Below, one piece after another: positions 18,979 through 27,315 of a stretch of 46,738 nt of DNA (position 1 is the stretch's first letter; every line of letters starts with the position of its first letter). Below the pieces are notes generated by a model that had not been told where the DNA came from, did no database searches, and saw only the letters and a program-made list of their open reading frames with translations. The stretch lies in NCBI GenBank assembly GCA_020849655.1, contig JADLFU010000154.1, forward strand, positions 1 to 46,738, in the 5' to 3' direction. A program made the position numbers and the translations under genes. Source of the stretch: Polyangiaceae bacterium. GTDB taxonomy: Bacteria > Myxococcota_A > Polyangia > Polyangiales > Polyangiaceae.

Positions 18979-20334
18979 ATGAGCTCGCCCGCGCGCCTCA
19001 CCGACAGGTACCAGCTGACCATGCTCGCCGCGTACGCCGAGAGCGGCCACGCGGGCCGACGGGCAGTGTTTGAATTGTTCGTGCGTCGCCTTCCGTCGTC
19101 GCGGCGGTTCCTGCTCGCGTGCGGGCTCGGGCGCGCGCTCGCGCTGCTCGACGGGCTCGCGTTCACCCCGGGCGATCTCGCGCGGTTCGACCGCGATCCG
19201 GTGCTCGGCCCGGCGCTCGGGCGGCCGCGCGTGCGGGCGCTGTTCGAGGGGCTGCGGTTCTCGGGGCGGGTGTTCGCGGTGCCGGAGGGGCGCGTCGCGT
19301 TCCCGGGGGAGCCGCTCGTGCGCGTGGAGGGCACGCTCGCGGAGGCGCAGCTGGTCGAGACGCTCTTGCTCTCCATCGTCAACCACGACACCCGCGTGGC
19401 GTCGAAGTGCGCGCGCATCGCGCTCGCGGCGCGCGGGCGGCCGTGCCTGGAATTCGGCACGCGGCGCGCGCACGAGCAGGCGGCGGTCGACGCGGCGCGC
19501 GCGGCCTACATCGCCGGGTTCGCGGGCACGTCGAACGAGGAGGCGGGCGAGCGCTGGGGCGTGCCGGTGACGGGGACGATGGCGCACTCGTACGTGCTCG
19601 CGCACGCGGCCGACGCCGGGGAGGACGGCGAGCGCGAGGCGTTCGCGAGCTACGCCGCGCTGTTCGGCGCCGCGACGACGTGCCTCGTCGACACGTTCGA
19701 TCCGCTGCGCGGCGTCGAGCGCGCGGCAGAGCACGTCGGCGGCGCGCTGCGTGGGGTGCGGCTCGACTCGGGCGATCTGCTGGCGCTCAGCCGCGGCGCG
19801 CGCGAGCGGCTCGACCGCGCGGGCCTCGACCGCGCGGGCGTCGTCCTGTCGGACGATCTCGACGAGCTGAAGATCGCGGCCTTGCTCGACGCGGGGGCGC
19901 CGGTGTCGGCCTTCGGCGTCGGCACGATGGCGGTCGCGACGCCCGACACGCCGTCGCTCGGCGCCGTCTACAAGCTCGTCGCGCTCGAGGACGCGTCCGG
20001 CGCGATGGTGGCCGTGCAGAAGCGCGCGCCCGGCAAGGGCTCGTCCGCCGCGCCGAAGCAGGTGCACCGCCAAGGCTTCGAGGACGTCGTCGGCCTCGCG
20101 ACCGAGGCGGGCGAGGGCGAGCCGCTGCTCGTCGAGGCGCTCGGCCCGGGCGCGGCCTACGACCGCTCGACGGAGGCGGCGCGCGCCCGCGCCCAGGCGG
20201 ATCTCGCGGCGCTGCCCGAGGCGCTTCGGTCGCTCGCGCCGCGCGGCGACGGCGAGGGGTTCCCCGTCACGGTGAGCCCCGCGTTGGCCCGCGTGCAGGC
20301 CGAGGTCGCGCGCGCGGGCCGGGTCACGCTCTGA
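18979..20334 (+). CDS. pncB: Nicotinate phosphoribosyltransferase
   Basis: 451 aa from ATG 18979. It makes nicotinate mononucleotide from nicotinate and PRPP with ATP use (NAD salvage). Evidence: N-terminal LTDRYQLTMLAAY (7-19), EFGTRRAHE (158-166), GTMAHSYV with the phosphorylated His (His203), and RLDSGDL in the PRPP region, all typical of the family. It lies 44 bp behind hutI; a 5-bp hairpin (GCCCG/CGGGC, 18948-18964) lies in the gap. A strong hairpin overlaps its stop. Confidence 0.94.
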   Translation: MSSPARLTDRYQLTMLAAYAESGHAGRRAVFELFVRRLPSSRRFLLACGLGRALALLDGLAFTPGDLARFDRDPVLGPALGRPRVRALFEGLRFSGRVFAVPEGRVAFPGEPLVRVEGTLAEAQLVETLLLSIVNHDTRVASKCARIALAARGRPCLEFGTRRAHEQAAVDAARAAYIAGFAGTSNEEAGERWGVPVTGTMAHSYVLAHAADAGEDGEREAFASYAALFGAATTCLVDTFDPLRGVERAAEHVGGALRGVRLDSGDLLALSRGARERLDRAGLDRAGVVLSDDLDELKIAALLDAGAPVSAFGVGTMAVATPDTPSLGAVYKLVALEDASGAMVAVQKRAPGKGSSAAPKQVHRQGFEDVVGLATEAGEGEPLLVEALGPGAAYDRSTEAARARAQADLAALPEALRSLAPRGDGEGFPVTVSPALARVQAEVARAGRVTL

Positions 20335-20361
20335 CCCACGCAGCGCGAGAACGGTGGGTCA
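20332..20361 (+). terminator. Hairpin overlapping the pncB stop
   Basis: TGACCCAC (20332-20339) and GTGGGTCA (20354-20361) form a perfect 8-bp stem with a 14-base loop; the first TGA is the pncB stop codon. A second small hairpin (CACGC/GCGTG, 20376-20393) with a TTTT loop follows. Neither has a U-run after the stem, so intrinsic termination is tentative. Confidence 0.4.
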
Positions 20362-20419
20362 CGGTGGCCCGCCGTCACGCAGGTTTTCGCGTGGCATCGC
20401 GCTTGAAACCGGGGCGTGC

Positions 20420-22153
20420 ATGCGCGTCCGTCTCGCCCTCGTCCTCGCGGCGTCGCTGCTCGCCAGCGAGGCGCGCGCGGCTGGCGCGTTCGTCGTCGAT
20501 CCGCCGTCGTCTGCCTTCGTCGAGGAGGTACGCGCGGCCGTGTCGGTGGATCCCTCGGGCTCGACGATCTGGCTCGGCGCGCGGCTCGCGGGCGCGGCCG
20601 ATCACGTCGTGTGGATCGTGCCGCGCGAGGCGGGCGTGGCGGTCGATCTCGCGTCATCGGCGTGGCTCGACGCGCTCGAGGACGCGACCGCGCCGCGCGT
20701 GCTCGCGCCGCAGGGATCGCTGTGCGACGGGCCGCCGGAGCTGGTGTCGACGGGGGACTCTCCGGTCGGCGTGGAGCCGCCCGTGGCGCGCAGGATCGAG
20801 AGCGCGGCGGCGCTCGCGGACGCGGAGGCCGCGTGGTCGCTGGCGCTCGATCCGACCGACCGCGTCGCCTTGCTCGCGTCCCTCGCGGAGGGCGACGAGC
20901 TGCTCGCCGTGCGGTGGACGCCGCGCGACGGCGAGTCGTCGACCCCGGTGCTGCGCCTGCGCGGCGGCCCCGGCGCGGTCGTCCCGATGCAGCTGACGCG
21001 CGCGGAGGCGGGCCAGCCGATCGCGATCACGGTGTCGCTGGTCGCGAGCGCGCGCGCGACGGCGCCGCTCACCTCGCTCGTGGCGATCGCCGACGCGGAT
21101 CTCTCGTGGCCCGGCGGCGCGGCGAGCTACGCCGGCGCGCGCGACGCGCTGCTGTCGACCGGCACCGCCGCGCGCTTCATCGTCGAGTCGGCGAGCCCGA
21201 CCGCGCTGACCGCGGGAGAGTGGGTGACGGGCGCGGGCAAGGCGCCGAGCGCCGCGGACGCCTTCCTCCGTCGCGCGGCGCTGCGCGGGGAGTTGCCAGG
21301 CGACGTGGGCCAGGTGACGGCCGCGATCGCGCCGGCGCTCGCGGGGGACGCCGTGTTCGCGGCGCCGTGCGCGCGCGGAGATCTCGTCGCGGGCGGGCCG
21401 TGCGCGGGCGGCCCTGCGCTCGGCGCGGGATCGCTCGGGCGCGCGGACGATCTCGCGTTCGCGCTCGCGGGCACGCCGAGGCAGCGGTGGGTGACCCGCC
21501 TCGCGGGCCGGATCCCCGCGGGGGGACGGGGCAAGGCGCTGTCGCTCGCCGTCGGCGATGGCGGCGCGATGCCCGTGCTTCGCCGCGCGGGGGACGACAG
21601 GTGCGCGTCCGCCACCGGCCCATTCGGGGGCGGACCGAGCGGCGCGACACCCGCCGGGCCGAGCGCGGGCGGGCCGGCGCCAGGCGCGCCGTCGCAGCCC
21701 TCGCAGCCCGTCGAGGACGAGCCCCCGCCTCCGTCGTCGTCGCAGTCGACGGTCGACGTGAACGTCGGCTGCCACACCGACGGCGCGCAGTCGTGCAGCA
21801 GCGACTCGAGCAGCGACGCCGGCGACGACGGCTGCAGCAGCGACTCGAGCGGCGACGCCGACGACGACGGCTGCAGCAGCGACTCGAGCGGCGACGCGGA
21901 CGACGGCGGCTGCAGCGGCGAGTCCGCGGGGGACGAGGGCTCGGGGTGCGGCTCGAGCGACGGCGGCGAGGGCAGCGGCAGCGGCTGCTCGGGCGGCGAC
22001 GGCAGCAGCACGGGCGGCTGCACGAGCAACGGAGGAGGCAGCAGCGGCGGCGACTGCACCGTCTCGCGCGCGCGCCGGCGGCGCCCGTCGAAGTGGGCGT
22101 TCTTCGTGCTCGCGCTGGCCTTTCCCTTGCGGCGCTGGTCGCGTCGCGCGTGA
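20420..22153 (+). CDS. Exported DUF2330-like protein with Cys/Ser/Asp repeat tail and C-terminal anchor
   Basis: 577 aa from ATG 20420, which directly precedes a signal peptide (MRVRLALVLAASLLASEARA). The N-terminal part (VSVDPSGSTIWLGARLAGAA then VVWIVPREAGVAVDLASSAW) follows the pattern of DUF2330 proteins of myxobacteria. From about 410 comes a Gly/Pro/Ser linker, then a tail of 13-residue units (CSSDSSGDADDDG) and further Gly/Ser/Cys blocks. The end is a basic patch (RARRRRPSK), a short hydrophobic segment (WAFFVLALAFPL) and RRWSRRA. This resembles a sorting or anchoring tail but not a classic MYXO-CTERM. The acidic, Cys-rich repeats suggest metal binding or disulfide cross-linking on the surface; that is inference. 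Confidence 0.75.
   Translation: MRVRLALVLAASLLASEARAAGAFVVDPPSSAFVEEVRAAVSVDPSGSTIWLGARLAGAADHVVWIVPREAGVAVDLASSAWLDALEDATAPRVLAPQGSLCDGPPELVSTGDSPVGVEPPVARRIESAAALADAEAAWSLALDPTDRVALLASLAEGDELLAVRWTPRDGESSTPVLRLRGGPGAVVPMQLTRAEAGQPIAITVSLVASARATAPLTSLVAIADADLSWPGGAASYAGARDALLSTGTAARFIVESASPTALTAGEWVTGAGKAPSAADAFLRRAALRGELPGDVGQVTAAIAPALAGDAVFAAPCARGDLVAGGPCAGGPALGAGSLGRADDLAFALAGTPRQRWVTRLAGRIPAGGRGKALSLAVGDGGAMPVLRRAGDDRCASATGPFGGGPSGATPAGPSAGGPAPGAPSQPSQPVEDEPPPPSSSQSTVDVNVGCHTDGAQSCSSDSSSDAGDDGCSSDSSGDADDDGCSSDSSGDADDGGCSGESAGDEGSGCGSSDGGEGSGSGCSGGDGSSTGGCTSNGGGSSGGDCTVSRARRRRPSKWAFFVLALAFPLRRWSRRA
21794..21910 (+). repeat. 39-bp tandem repeat encoding CSSDSSGDADDDG units
   Basis: Three units start at 21794, 21833 and 21872 (TGCAGCAGCGACTCGAGC...), and a degenerate fourth starts at 21911. 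The period of 39 bp keeps the frame and gives one Cys per 13 residues. Confidence 0.85.
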
Positions 22154-22222
22154 CACAATCCCGACAAGAGGCGCAGAAGCGTGACGCCGCGCCGGCGGTC
22201 GCGGGCGTACCCTCCGGCCGCC

Positions 22223-23611
22223 ATGACGGAGCCGAGCGCGCCTCCGCGCACCCAGGTACCGGAGCGAGTCGTCCTGCACGGCGCGCCCGTCGACTTTCGC
22301 ACGCTCGCCGAGCGCGCCATCCCGCGCGACACCGAGCACGTGGTGTTCGATCTCGATCGGACCATCCACCTCGGTCGCAACATGGGGGAGCTGCTCGGCT
22401 GGGAGCTGGCCGCCGAGCAGGCGTACGGCGTCGACGGCTGCGCGGCGCTCGAGGAGGGCCGCCCCCGCGGCCGGCTCTTGCTAGCGGTGCGCCGACCGCT
22501 CGGCCTGCTGCGCTACATCGCGATCGGCCTGCGCGACTGGGGCGTGCCGGGGCTCACCTACTTCTTCTGGGGGAAGCTCGCGGCGAGGCGCGAGGCGCTG
22601 CGGCGGCGCAGCTTCCTGCGGTTCGGGCCGGAGCCCGTGCGCGAGGTCCAGCGCATCCCGCAGACGACGCTGCTGTCGCTCCTCTGCGGCGCCGACGAGC
22701 CTCGCCTCCGGCGCCTCGCGCGCGCGGTGTGGCGGCGGCACGCGCCGGAGCAGGTCATCACGCGCGAGGACGTCGCGTGGCTGCGCGGGTGGTGTCCGGG
22801 CGTGCGCGTCATCCTCTCGAGCGCGTCCCCCGAGGCGACGGTCGCGGTCGCGGCGGAGGAGCTGGGCGTCGACGACTTCGCGGCGTCGACGTCGGGCCGC
22901 GCGCCGGGCGAGGTCGACGCGCCGGTCGAGCGGCTGCGCGGCGCGCCTCGCGCCGTCGCGGGGCCGGGGCACGTCGTCATCAACGCGGGCGACGCGAAGA
23001 TCGCCCACCTCGCGCGGAGGCACCCGCGCGCGCTCGCGCGTGGCGCGCGCACCGTCGGCGTCACCGACACGGGCTACGGCGAGGACCACGCCTGGGCGGA
23101 TCACTTCGCGCGGGTCATCGACGTCAACAGCGACTCGCCGTTCGTGCCGATCGTGCGCGCGGGCTCGCCGCTCGTGGAGATCCACTCGGCCGCGGTGCTG
23201 ACGCGCGAGGAGCGCGCGACCGGGGCGCTCGATCCGCGGCGGGGCGCGGTCGCGACGGGCGGCCCTCGCGAGCTCGCGGGCGCGGAGCTCGACGCCCTGG
23301 TGTCGGGGTTCCGGGCTCGGGCGGAGCAGCTGGCGCGAGAGTACGAGCGGACGGCGAGCGCGCTCGGGCCGGAGCTCGACGAGGTGCGCGCGGCGACGGC
23401 CGAGGTCCGCCGTGAGCTCGACCGCGCGGCGCTGGCGTACAACGAGGCGCCCCCGGACGCGCGCGGGCCGTTCCTCACGACGCTCGAGGCGCTGCGGCAG
23501 GCCGAGCGCGCGCTCGTCGCCGAGCTGCACGCGCTCGAGCGCCCGCTGTCGGAGATCGCGTTCGCGCTGTGCCGCACGCGCGAGGGATCGCGCGCCGCGC
23601 TGGCGGGCTAG
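22223..23611 (+). CDS. HAD-superfamily phosphatase-like protein with C-terminal coiled coil
   Basis: 462 aa from ATG 22223; the frame is open to 22181, but the upstream part looks non-coding. HAD motif I is VFDLDRT (Asp43, Asp45), motif II ILSSASPEA, and the late motif INAGDAKIAHL resembles the GD.K.. end of PSP-type (subclass I) HADs. Between motifs I and II is a large helical cap. The last 110 residues (GFRARAEQLAREYERTASAL and on) are predicted coiled coil. It probably dephosphorylates a small molecule, with unknown substrate. It is convergent with bamA, 7 bp apart. Confidence 0.8.
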   Translation: MTEPSAPPRTQVPERVVLHGAPVDFRTLAERAIPRDTEHVVFDLDRTIHLGRNMGELLGWELAAEQAYGVDGCAALEEGRPRGRLLLAVRRPLGLLRYIAIGLRDWGVPGLTYFFWGKLAARREALRRRSFLRFGPEPVREVQRIPQTTLLSLLCGADEPRLRRLARAVWRRHAPEQVITREDVAWLRGWCPGVRVILSSASPEATVAVAAEELGVDDFAASTSGRAPGEVDAPVERLRGAPRAVAGPGHVVINAGDAKIAHLARRHPRALARGARTVGVTDTGYGEDHAWADHFARVIDVNSDSPFVPIVRAGSPLVEIHSAAVLTREERATGALDPRRGAVATGGPRELAGAELDALVSGFRARAEQLAREYERTASALGPELDEVRAATAEVRRELDRAALAYNEAPPDARGPFLTTLEALRQAERALVAELHALERPLSEIAFALCRTREGSRAALAG

Positions 23612-23618
23612 CCCCCCG

Positions 23619-26291
23619 TCAGAAGAAGTTCCCGATGGTGAACTCGAACGTGTAGCTCTCCTCGTACGGCAGCGGCTTGAACGGGAAGCCCCACTCGAAC
23701 CTGAGCGGGCCGAGCGGGGAGAACCACCGGATGCCGAACCCGTACGAGGTGCGCAGCAAGGCGAGGCTGTCAGGGAACTTGAAGCACGCCTGGTTGACCG
23801 GGTAGATGCCGCCCGCGCGCGTCGGACCGACGCCCGCGATCACGCCGCCGCCCGCCGCGTCGCAGTACAGCTGCTCGAGGTTCCACGCGTTGCCGAGATC
23901 GGTGAAGAACACGCCGCGGATGCCCACCTTGTCGACGATGGGGAACTCGAACTCGAGGTTCTGGTAGTACATCAGGTTGCCGCCGATGTTGGCCCCGTTG
24001 AACACCGGGCGGCTGTTGGGATCGAGCGAGTTGTTGAGCGGCAGGCGCGGGCCGATCGTGCGCAGCCGGTAGCCGCGGACGTCGAAGATGCCGCCGAGGA
24101 AGAACCTCGCGAAGATGGGCACGCCGTCCGCGCGCGGGCTCGTCACCAGGCCCGTCTCGCTGTTGGCCTTCAAGACCGCGCCGCCGCCGAGCGGGTAGTA
24201 GAAGCGCCCCGTCAGCCGGTGCCGCAGGAACTCGTTGTCCGACATGAGCGTCGAGGTCGCGAGCTCCGTCGACGCCGACAGGTAGACGCCGGCCTTCGGG
24301 AAGAGGCGGTTGTCGCGCGTGTCGTACGAGATCGACGGGCGGATGCTCGACGTGTAGCCGTCGTTGAAGAGGTTCGCGAGCGGCAGCCGCTGGAACACGC
24401 TGGTCGCGCTCGCGGTGCCGAAGAACGTGCTCGTCGTCTCGGTCGAGACCTTCGTGCGCTCGAGGTTGTACGCGAGGAAGGCGCGGGTCGACGGCGAGAT
24501 GAGGGTGTACCCGAAGCTCAGGCTGCCGCCGAGCGAGCTCTGGCTGAAGTCGTTGTAGACGCGCAGCTGGTCGTACAGATCGATCGACGCCGAGAAGTTG
24601 CTGTCGAGAAAGTACGGCTCGAACCAGCGGATGTTGACGAGCTGGCGCAGGCCCGAGATCTGCCCCTGGATGCTCAGCGTCTGCCCGGTGCCGAACAGGT
24701 TGGCCTGCTGCACCTGCGCGGTCGCGATGAAGTTCTCGATGCTGGAGAACCCGGCGCCGACCTGGAACGTGCCGGTGGGTCGCTCGGCGACCTCGACGTG
24801 CACGTCCATCGTGCCGTACTCGCCCTCCTTCGGGCGGTCGGGGACGTCGGTGAGCTGGGTCGTGCCGATGTCGGCGCGCTCGAAGTAGCCGAGCGCCATC
24901 ATCCGGCGCTTGCTCCGCTCGAGCTTCGTCTCGCTGAACAGCTCGCCCTCGACGATCTCCAGCTCGCGGCGGATGACCTTGTCGCGGGTCTTCGAGTTGC
25001 CGCGGATCTCGATGCGCCCGAACTTCACGAGGTTCTTGCGCTCGAGCGGCACGACGACGTCGACCTCGTGGCGCTCGGCGTCGATCTCGGTGAGCGGCTC
25101 GCCCTCGACGTTCGCGTAGCCGGCGTCGCGATACATCGTGCGGACGTCCTGGAGATCCTTCGCGAGCTCCGCGCGGTTGAAGTAGTCGCCGGGCTTCGCG
25201 CGGACCATCTCGCGCAGGTGCCTCCGGCCGCCGAGCGGCTCGATCTCCTTGCCGTCGGGATCGCGCTCGAAGATGCGGAAGCTGCGGATCTTGAACCGCG
25301 GCCCCTCGTTGATGGTGATGGCGAGCTCGATGCCGTTGCGGTCGGGCGTCAGCATCACGCGGGGCGCGTTGATCTGCACCGTGAGGAACCCGCGGTCGTA
25401 GTAGAGCGACGAGATCACGTAGACGTCGCGGTCGAACGCGTCCTGCCGGAACGGCCCGCCCGAGCCGAAGGAGAAGAAGCTCGAGCTGCCGGTGAGCATC
25501 ACCTCGCGCAGCTCGGGCTCGGTCACGTGCTCGTTGCCGATGAACGTCACGCGGCGCACGCTCACCTGCTCGTGCTCCTTGATGGTGAAGCGGACGGTGA
25601 CCTCGTTGTCGCGCCCCGGCAGCACCTCGTGGGTCGCCTCGGCGAGGAAGTAGCCCTTCTCCGCGTACATGTCGCGGATCTTCTGGACGGCGCGGCGGAT
25701 GGCCGGGAACGACAGGATGTTGCCCGTCTTGACCTCGATGGCCTCCTGCAGCTTGTCGGACTCGACCTCGGAGTTGCCGACGAAGACCACGGTGCGCACC
25801 GTCGCGCGCTCCTGCACGACGAACCGCAGGCTCACGCCGCCGCCCTCGCGCTCGAGGTCGACCTCGAGCCCGTCGAAGAACCCCGAATCCCACAATTCTC
25901 GCGCGTCCTTGCCGAGCGCCTCGGGGCTGAAGGGCTGGCCGACGCGCTCGTGCAGGTACGCGACGACGTCCTCCTTCGACACGCGGCGGTTGCCGGCGAC
26001 CTCGATCTTCACGATCGGGAGGCCCTTCGCCTGCTCGGCCTCGGTGGGCGCGATCGCGACGACCGGGCCCGTCGCCACCCGCGGCGCCGCGCGCGAGGGC
26101 GCCGCGCTCGCCGAGCCCGCCGCCGCGCTCGACGCGGGCGCCGCCGACCCGGGCGCTCTCGCCGATCCGTCCATGTCGCGGAACCCCGGCGGCACCGGCT
26201 GCGCGCCGACGATCGCCGACGTGGCGAGCGAGACGACGGCGACGAGCAGCCCCGCGCCGCGGCGGAGGCGACGAAGCAAGGGGGAGCTCAT
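23619..26291 (-). CDS. bamA: Outer-membrane protein assembly factor BamA (Omp85)
   Basis: 890 aa with the start set at ATG 26291 (MSSPLLRRLRRGAGLLVAVV and AIVGA cleavage); the frame extends to 26402 without a better signal. After an Ala/Pro/Ser-rich linker (40-75) come repeated POTRA modules, probably five (beginning LPIVKIEVAGNRRV, VRTVVFVGNSEV, VRRVTFIGNEHV, FKIRSFRIFERD, FGRIEIRGNSKT), then a 16-strand-type barrel from about 500. The VRGYRLR motif of loop 6 is at 738-744, and the last strand ends FEFTIGNFF with the C-terminal Phe expected for insertion. Essential BAM core component. It is divergent from an envelope operon. Confidence 0.95.
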   Translation of the reverse strand: MSSPLLRRLRRGAGLLVAVVSLATSAIVGAQPVPPGFRDMDGSARAPGSAAPASSAAAGSASAAPSRAAPRVATGPVVAIAPTEAEQAKGLPIVKIEVAGNRRVSKEDVVAYLHERVGQPFSPEALGKDARELWDSGFFDGLEVDLEREGGGVSLRFVVQERATVRTVVFVGNSEVESDKLQEAIEVKTGNILSFPAIRRAVQKIRDMYAEKGYFLAEATHEVLPGRDNEVTVRFTIKEHEQVSVRRVTFIGNEHVTEPELREVMLTGSSSFFSFGSGGPFRQDAFDRDVYVISSLYYDRGFLTVQINAPRVMLTPDRNGIELAITINEGPRFKIRSFRIFERDPDGKEIEPLGGRRHLREMVRAKPGDYFNRAELAKDLQDVRTMYRDAGYANVEGEPLTEIDAERHEVDVVVPLERKNLVKFGRIEIRGNSKTRDKVIRRELEIVEGELFSETKLERSKRRMMALGYFERADIGTTQLTDVPDRPKEGEYGTMDVHVEVAERPTGTFQVGAGFSSIENFIATAQVQQANLFGTGQTLSIQGQISGLRQLVNIRWFEPYFLDSNFSASIDLYDQLRVYNDFSQSSLGGSLSFGYTLISPSTRAFLAYNLERTKVSTETTSTFFGTASATSVFQRLPLANLFNDGYTSSIRPSISYDTRDNRLFPKAGVYLSASTELATSTLMSDNEFLRHRLTGRFYYPLGGGAVLKANSETGLVTSPRADGVPIFARFFLGGIFDVRGYRLRTIGPRLPLNNSLDPNSRPVFNGANIGGNLMYYQNLEFEFPIVDKVGIRGVFFTDLGNAWNLEQLYCDAAGGGVIAGVGPTRAGGIYPVNQACFKFPDSLALLRTSYGFGIRWFSPLGPLRFEWGFPFKPLPYEESYTFEFTIGNFF

Positions 26292-26439
26292 CGAGGGGCG
26301 AACGACTCGGGAAACAAGGGGGCGCGGGCTCGTAGCAGCGCCTCCCGTGGAGGGGAAGCCTGCGCGCCGCGGGGCGCGGGGCGCACGTGAGAGAATCTTC
26401 ATTGGTCAATCGCCGTCACCCTCACCTAGCGTCGGAAGC

Positions 26440-27315
26440 ATGGGGCTAGACCGCGGGGGCAGGGCGCTGACGCCGAGGGCGGCGCTCCTCGTGTCGGTGC
26501 TGGGCGCCCCCGCGGTCGCGGCGCCCGCGCAGCCCGCCGACTCGATCGAGACCCGGACCGGCGAGACGCTCGTCGGCGAGATCGCGAAGGAGCTCCCGGA
26601 CGGCACGGTGATCGTCACCCGGTCTGGCGAGGCGGTGCTCGTGCCGCGCGAGCAGACGAAGCGCGTGGTGCGCGCCCCGCGCCCCGCGTCGCCACCGCGC
26701 CCTCCGCCCGCCGATCCGCCGCCGTCGCGCGAGGCCCGCGGGATCGAGCTCGTCGTCCGCACCGGCTACACGAAGCAGTTCGGCAAGCTCGTGGACCGCC
26801 CCGGCGGCGAGATGTCCGGCATCTTCCCGAGCCAGGTGCCGCTCGTGCTCGACCTGGGCGCGAGGCCGAGCCCGTACGTGTTCCTGGGCGGCTCGTTCCG
26901 CTACGCGTTCGTGCAGCTCGGCGACAGGTTCGACCGCGCGTGCAGCGGCGGCGCGAGCTGCAGCGCCTACGGGTTCGCGCTCGGCGGGATGATCGCGGTG
27001 CACTTCGCCCCGCTGGCGGACCTCGACCCGTGGCTCGGCCTGGGGATGGCGTTCAGCTCCGAGCAGGTGAACGCAGAGAGCGATCTCGGCAAGTCCCGCC
27101 TCGCGTTCCGCGGCATCGACTGGCTCCGCGCGTCCCTCGGGGTCGACTACAAGCTGTCTCGGACGCTGCGCCTCGGCGGGTACGCCGAGCTCGCGGCGAC
27201 GAAGTACTTCGACTACGTGGGCGACCTCGACGGCGCGCGCTGGGGCGCCGAGCTGAAGGACACGACGAACCACTACGGCCTGACGATCGGGCCGCGGCTG
27301 TCGGTGATCCCATGA
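26440..27315 (+). CDS. Outer-membrane barrel-like protein, first gene of envelope operon
   Basis: 291 aa from ATG 26440. Signal peptide to about 28 (ALLVSVLGAPAVAA). Residues 35-65 (IETRTGETLVGEIAKELPDG...SGEAVLVPREQTKRV) look like a small beta domain. A Pro-rich linker leads to a barrel-like part from about 103 (IELVVRTGYTKQFGKLV, VFLGGSFRYAFVQLG, YGLTIGPRLSVIP). The end of its coding region overlaps the next start (ATGA). It resembles the small barrels common in myxobacteria; the function is unknown. The start lies 148 bp from divergent bamA. Confidence 0.75.
   Translation: MGLDRGGRALTPRAALLVSVLGAPAVAAPAQPADSIETRTGETLVGEIAKELPDGTVIVTRSGEAVLVPREQTKRVVRAPRPASPPRPPPADPPPSREARGIELVVRTGYTKQFGKLVDRPGGEMSGIFPSQVPLVLDLGARPSPYVFLGGSFRYAFVQLGDRFDRACSGGASCSAYGFALGGMIAVHFAPLADLDPWLGLGMAFSSEQVNAESDLGKSRLAFRGIDWLRASLGVDYKLSRTLRLGGYAELAATKYFDYVGDLDGARWGAELKDTTNHYGLTIGPRLSVIP

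Noticed and set aside
20416-23415. 999-aa frame through two genes on the same strand
   Set aside because: It crosses two genes with clear signal peptide or HAD motifs in another frame and is Arg-rich.
23412-26390. 992-aa plus-strand frame opposite bamA
   Set aside because: Antisense to a clear BamA with all its motifs; the translation has no family pattern.
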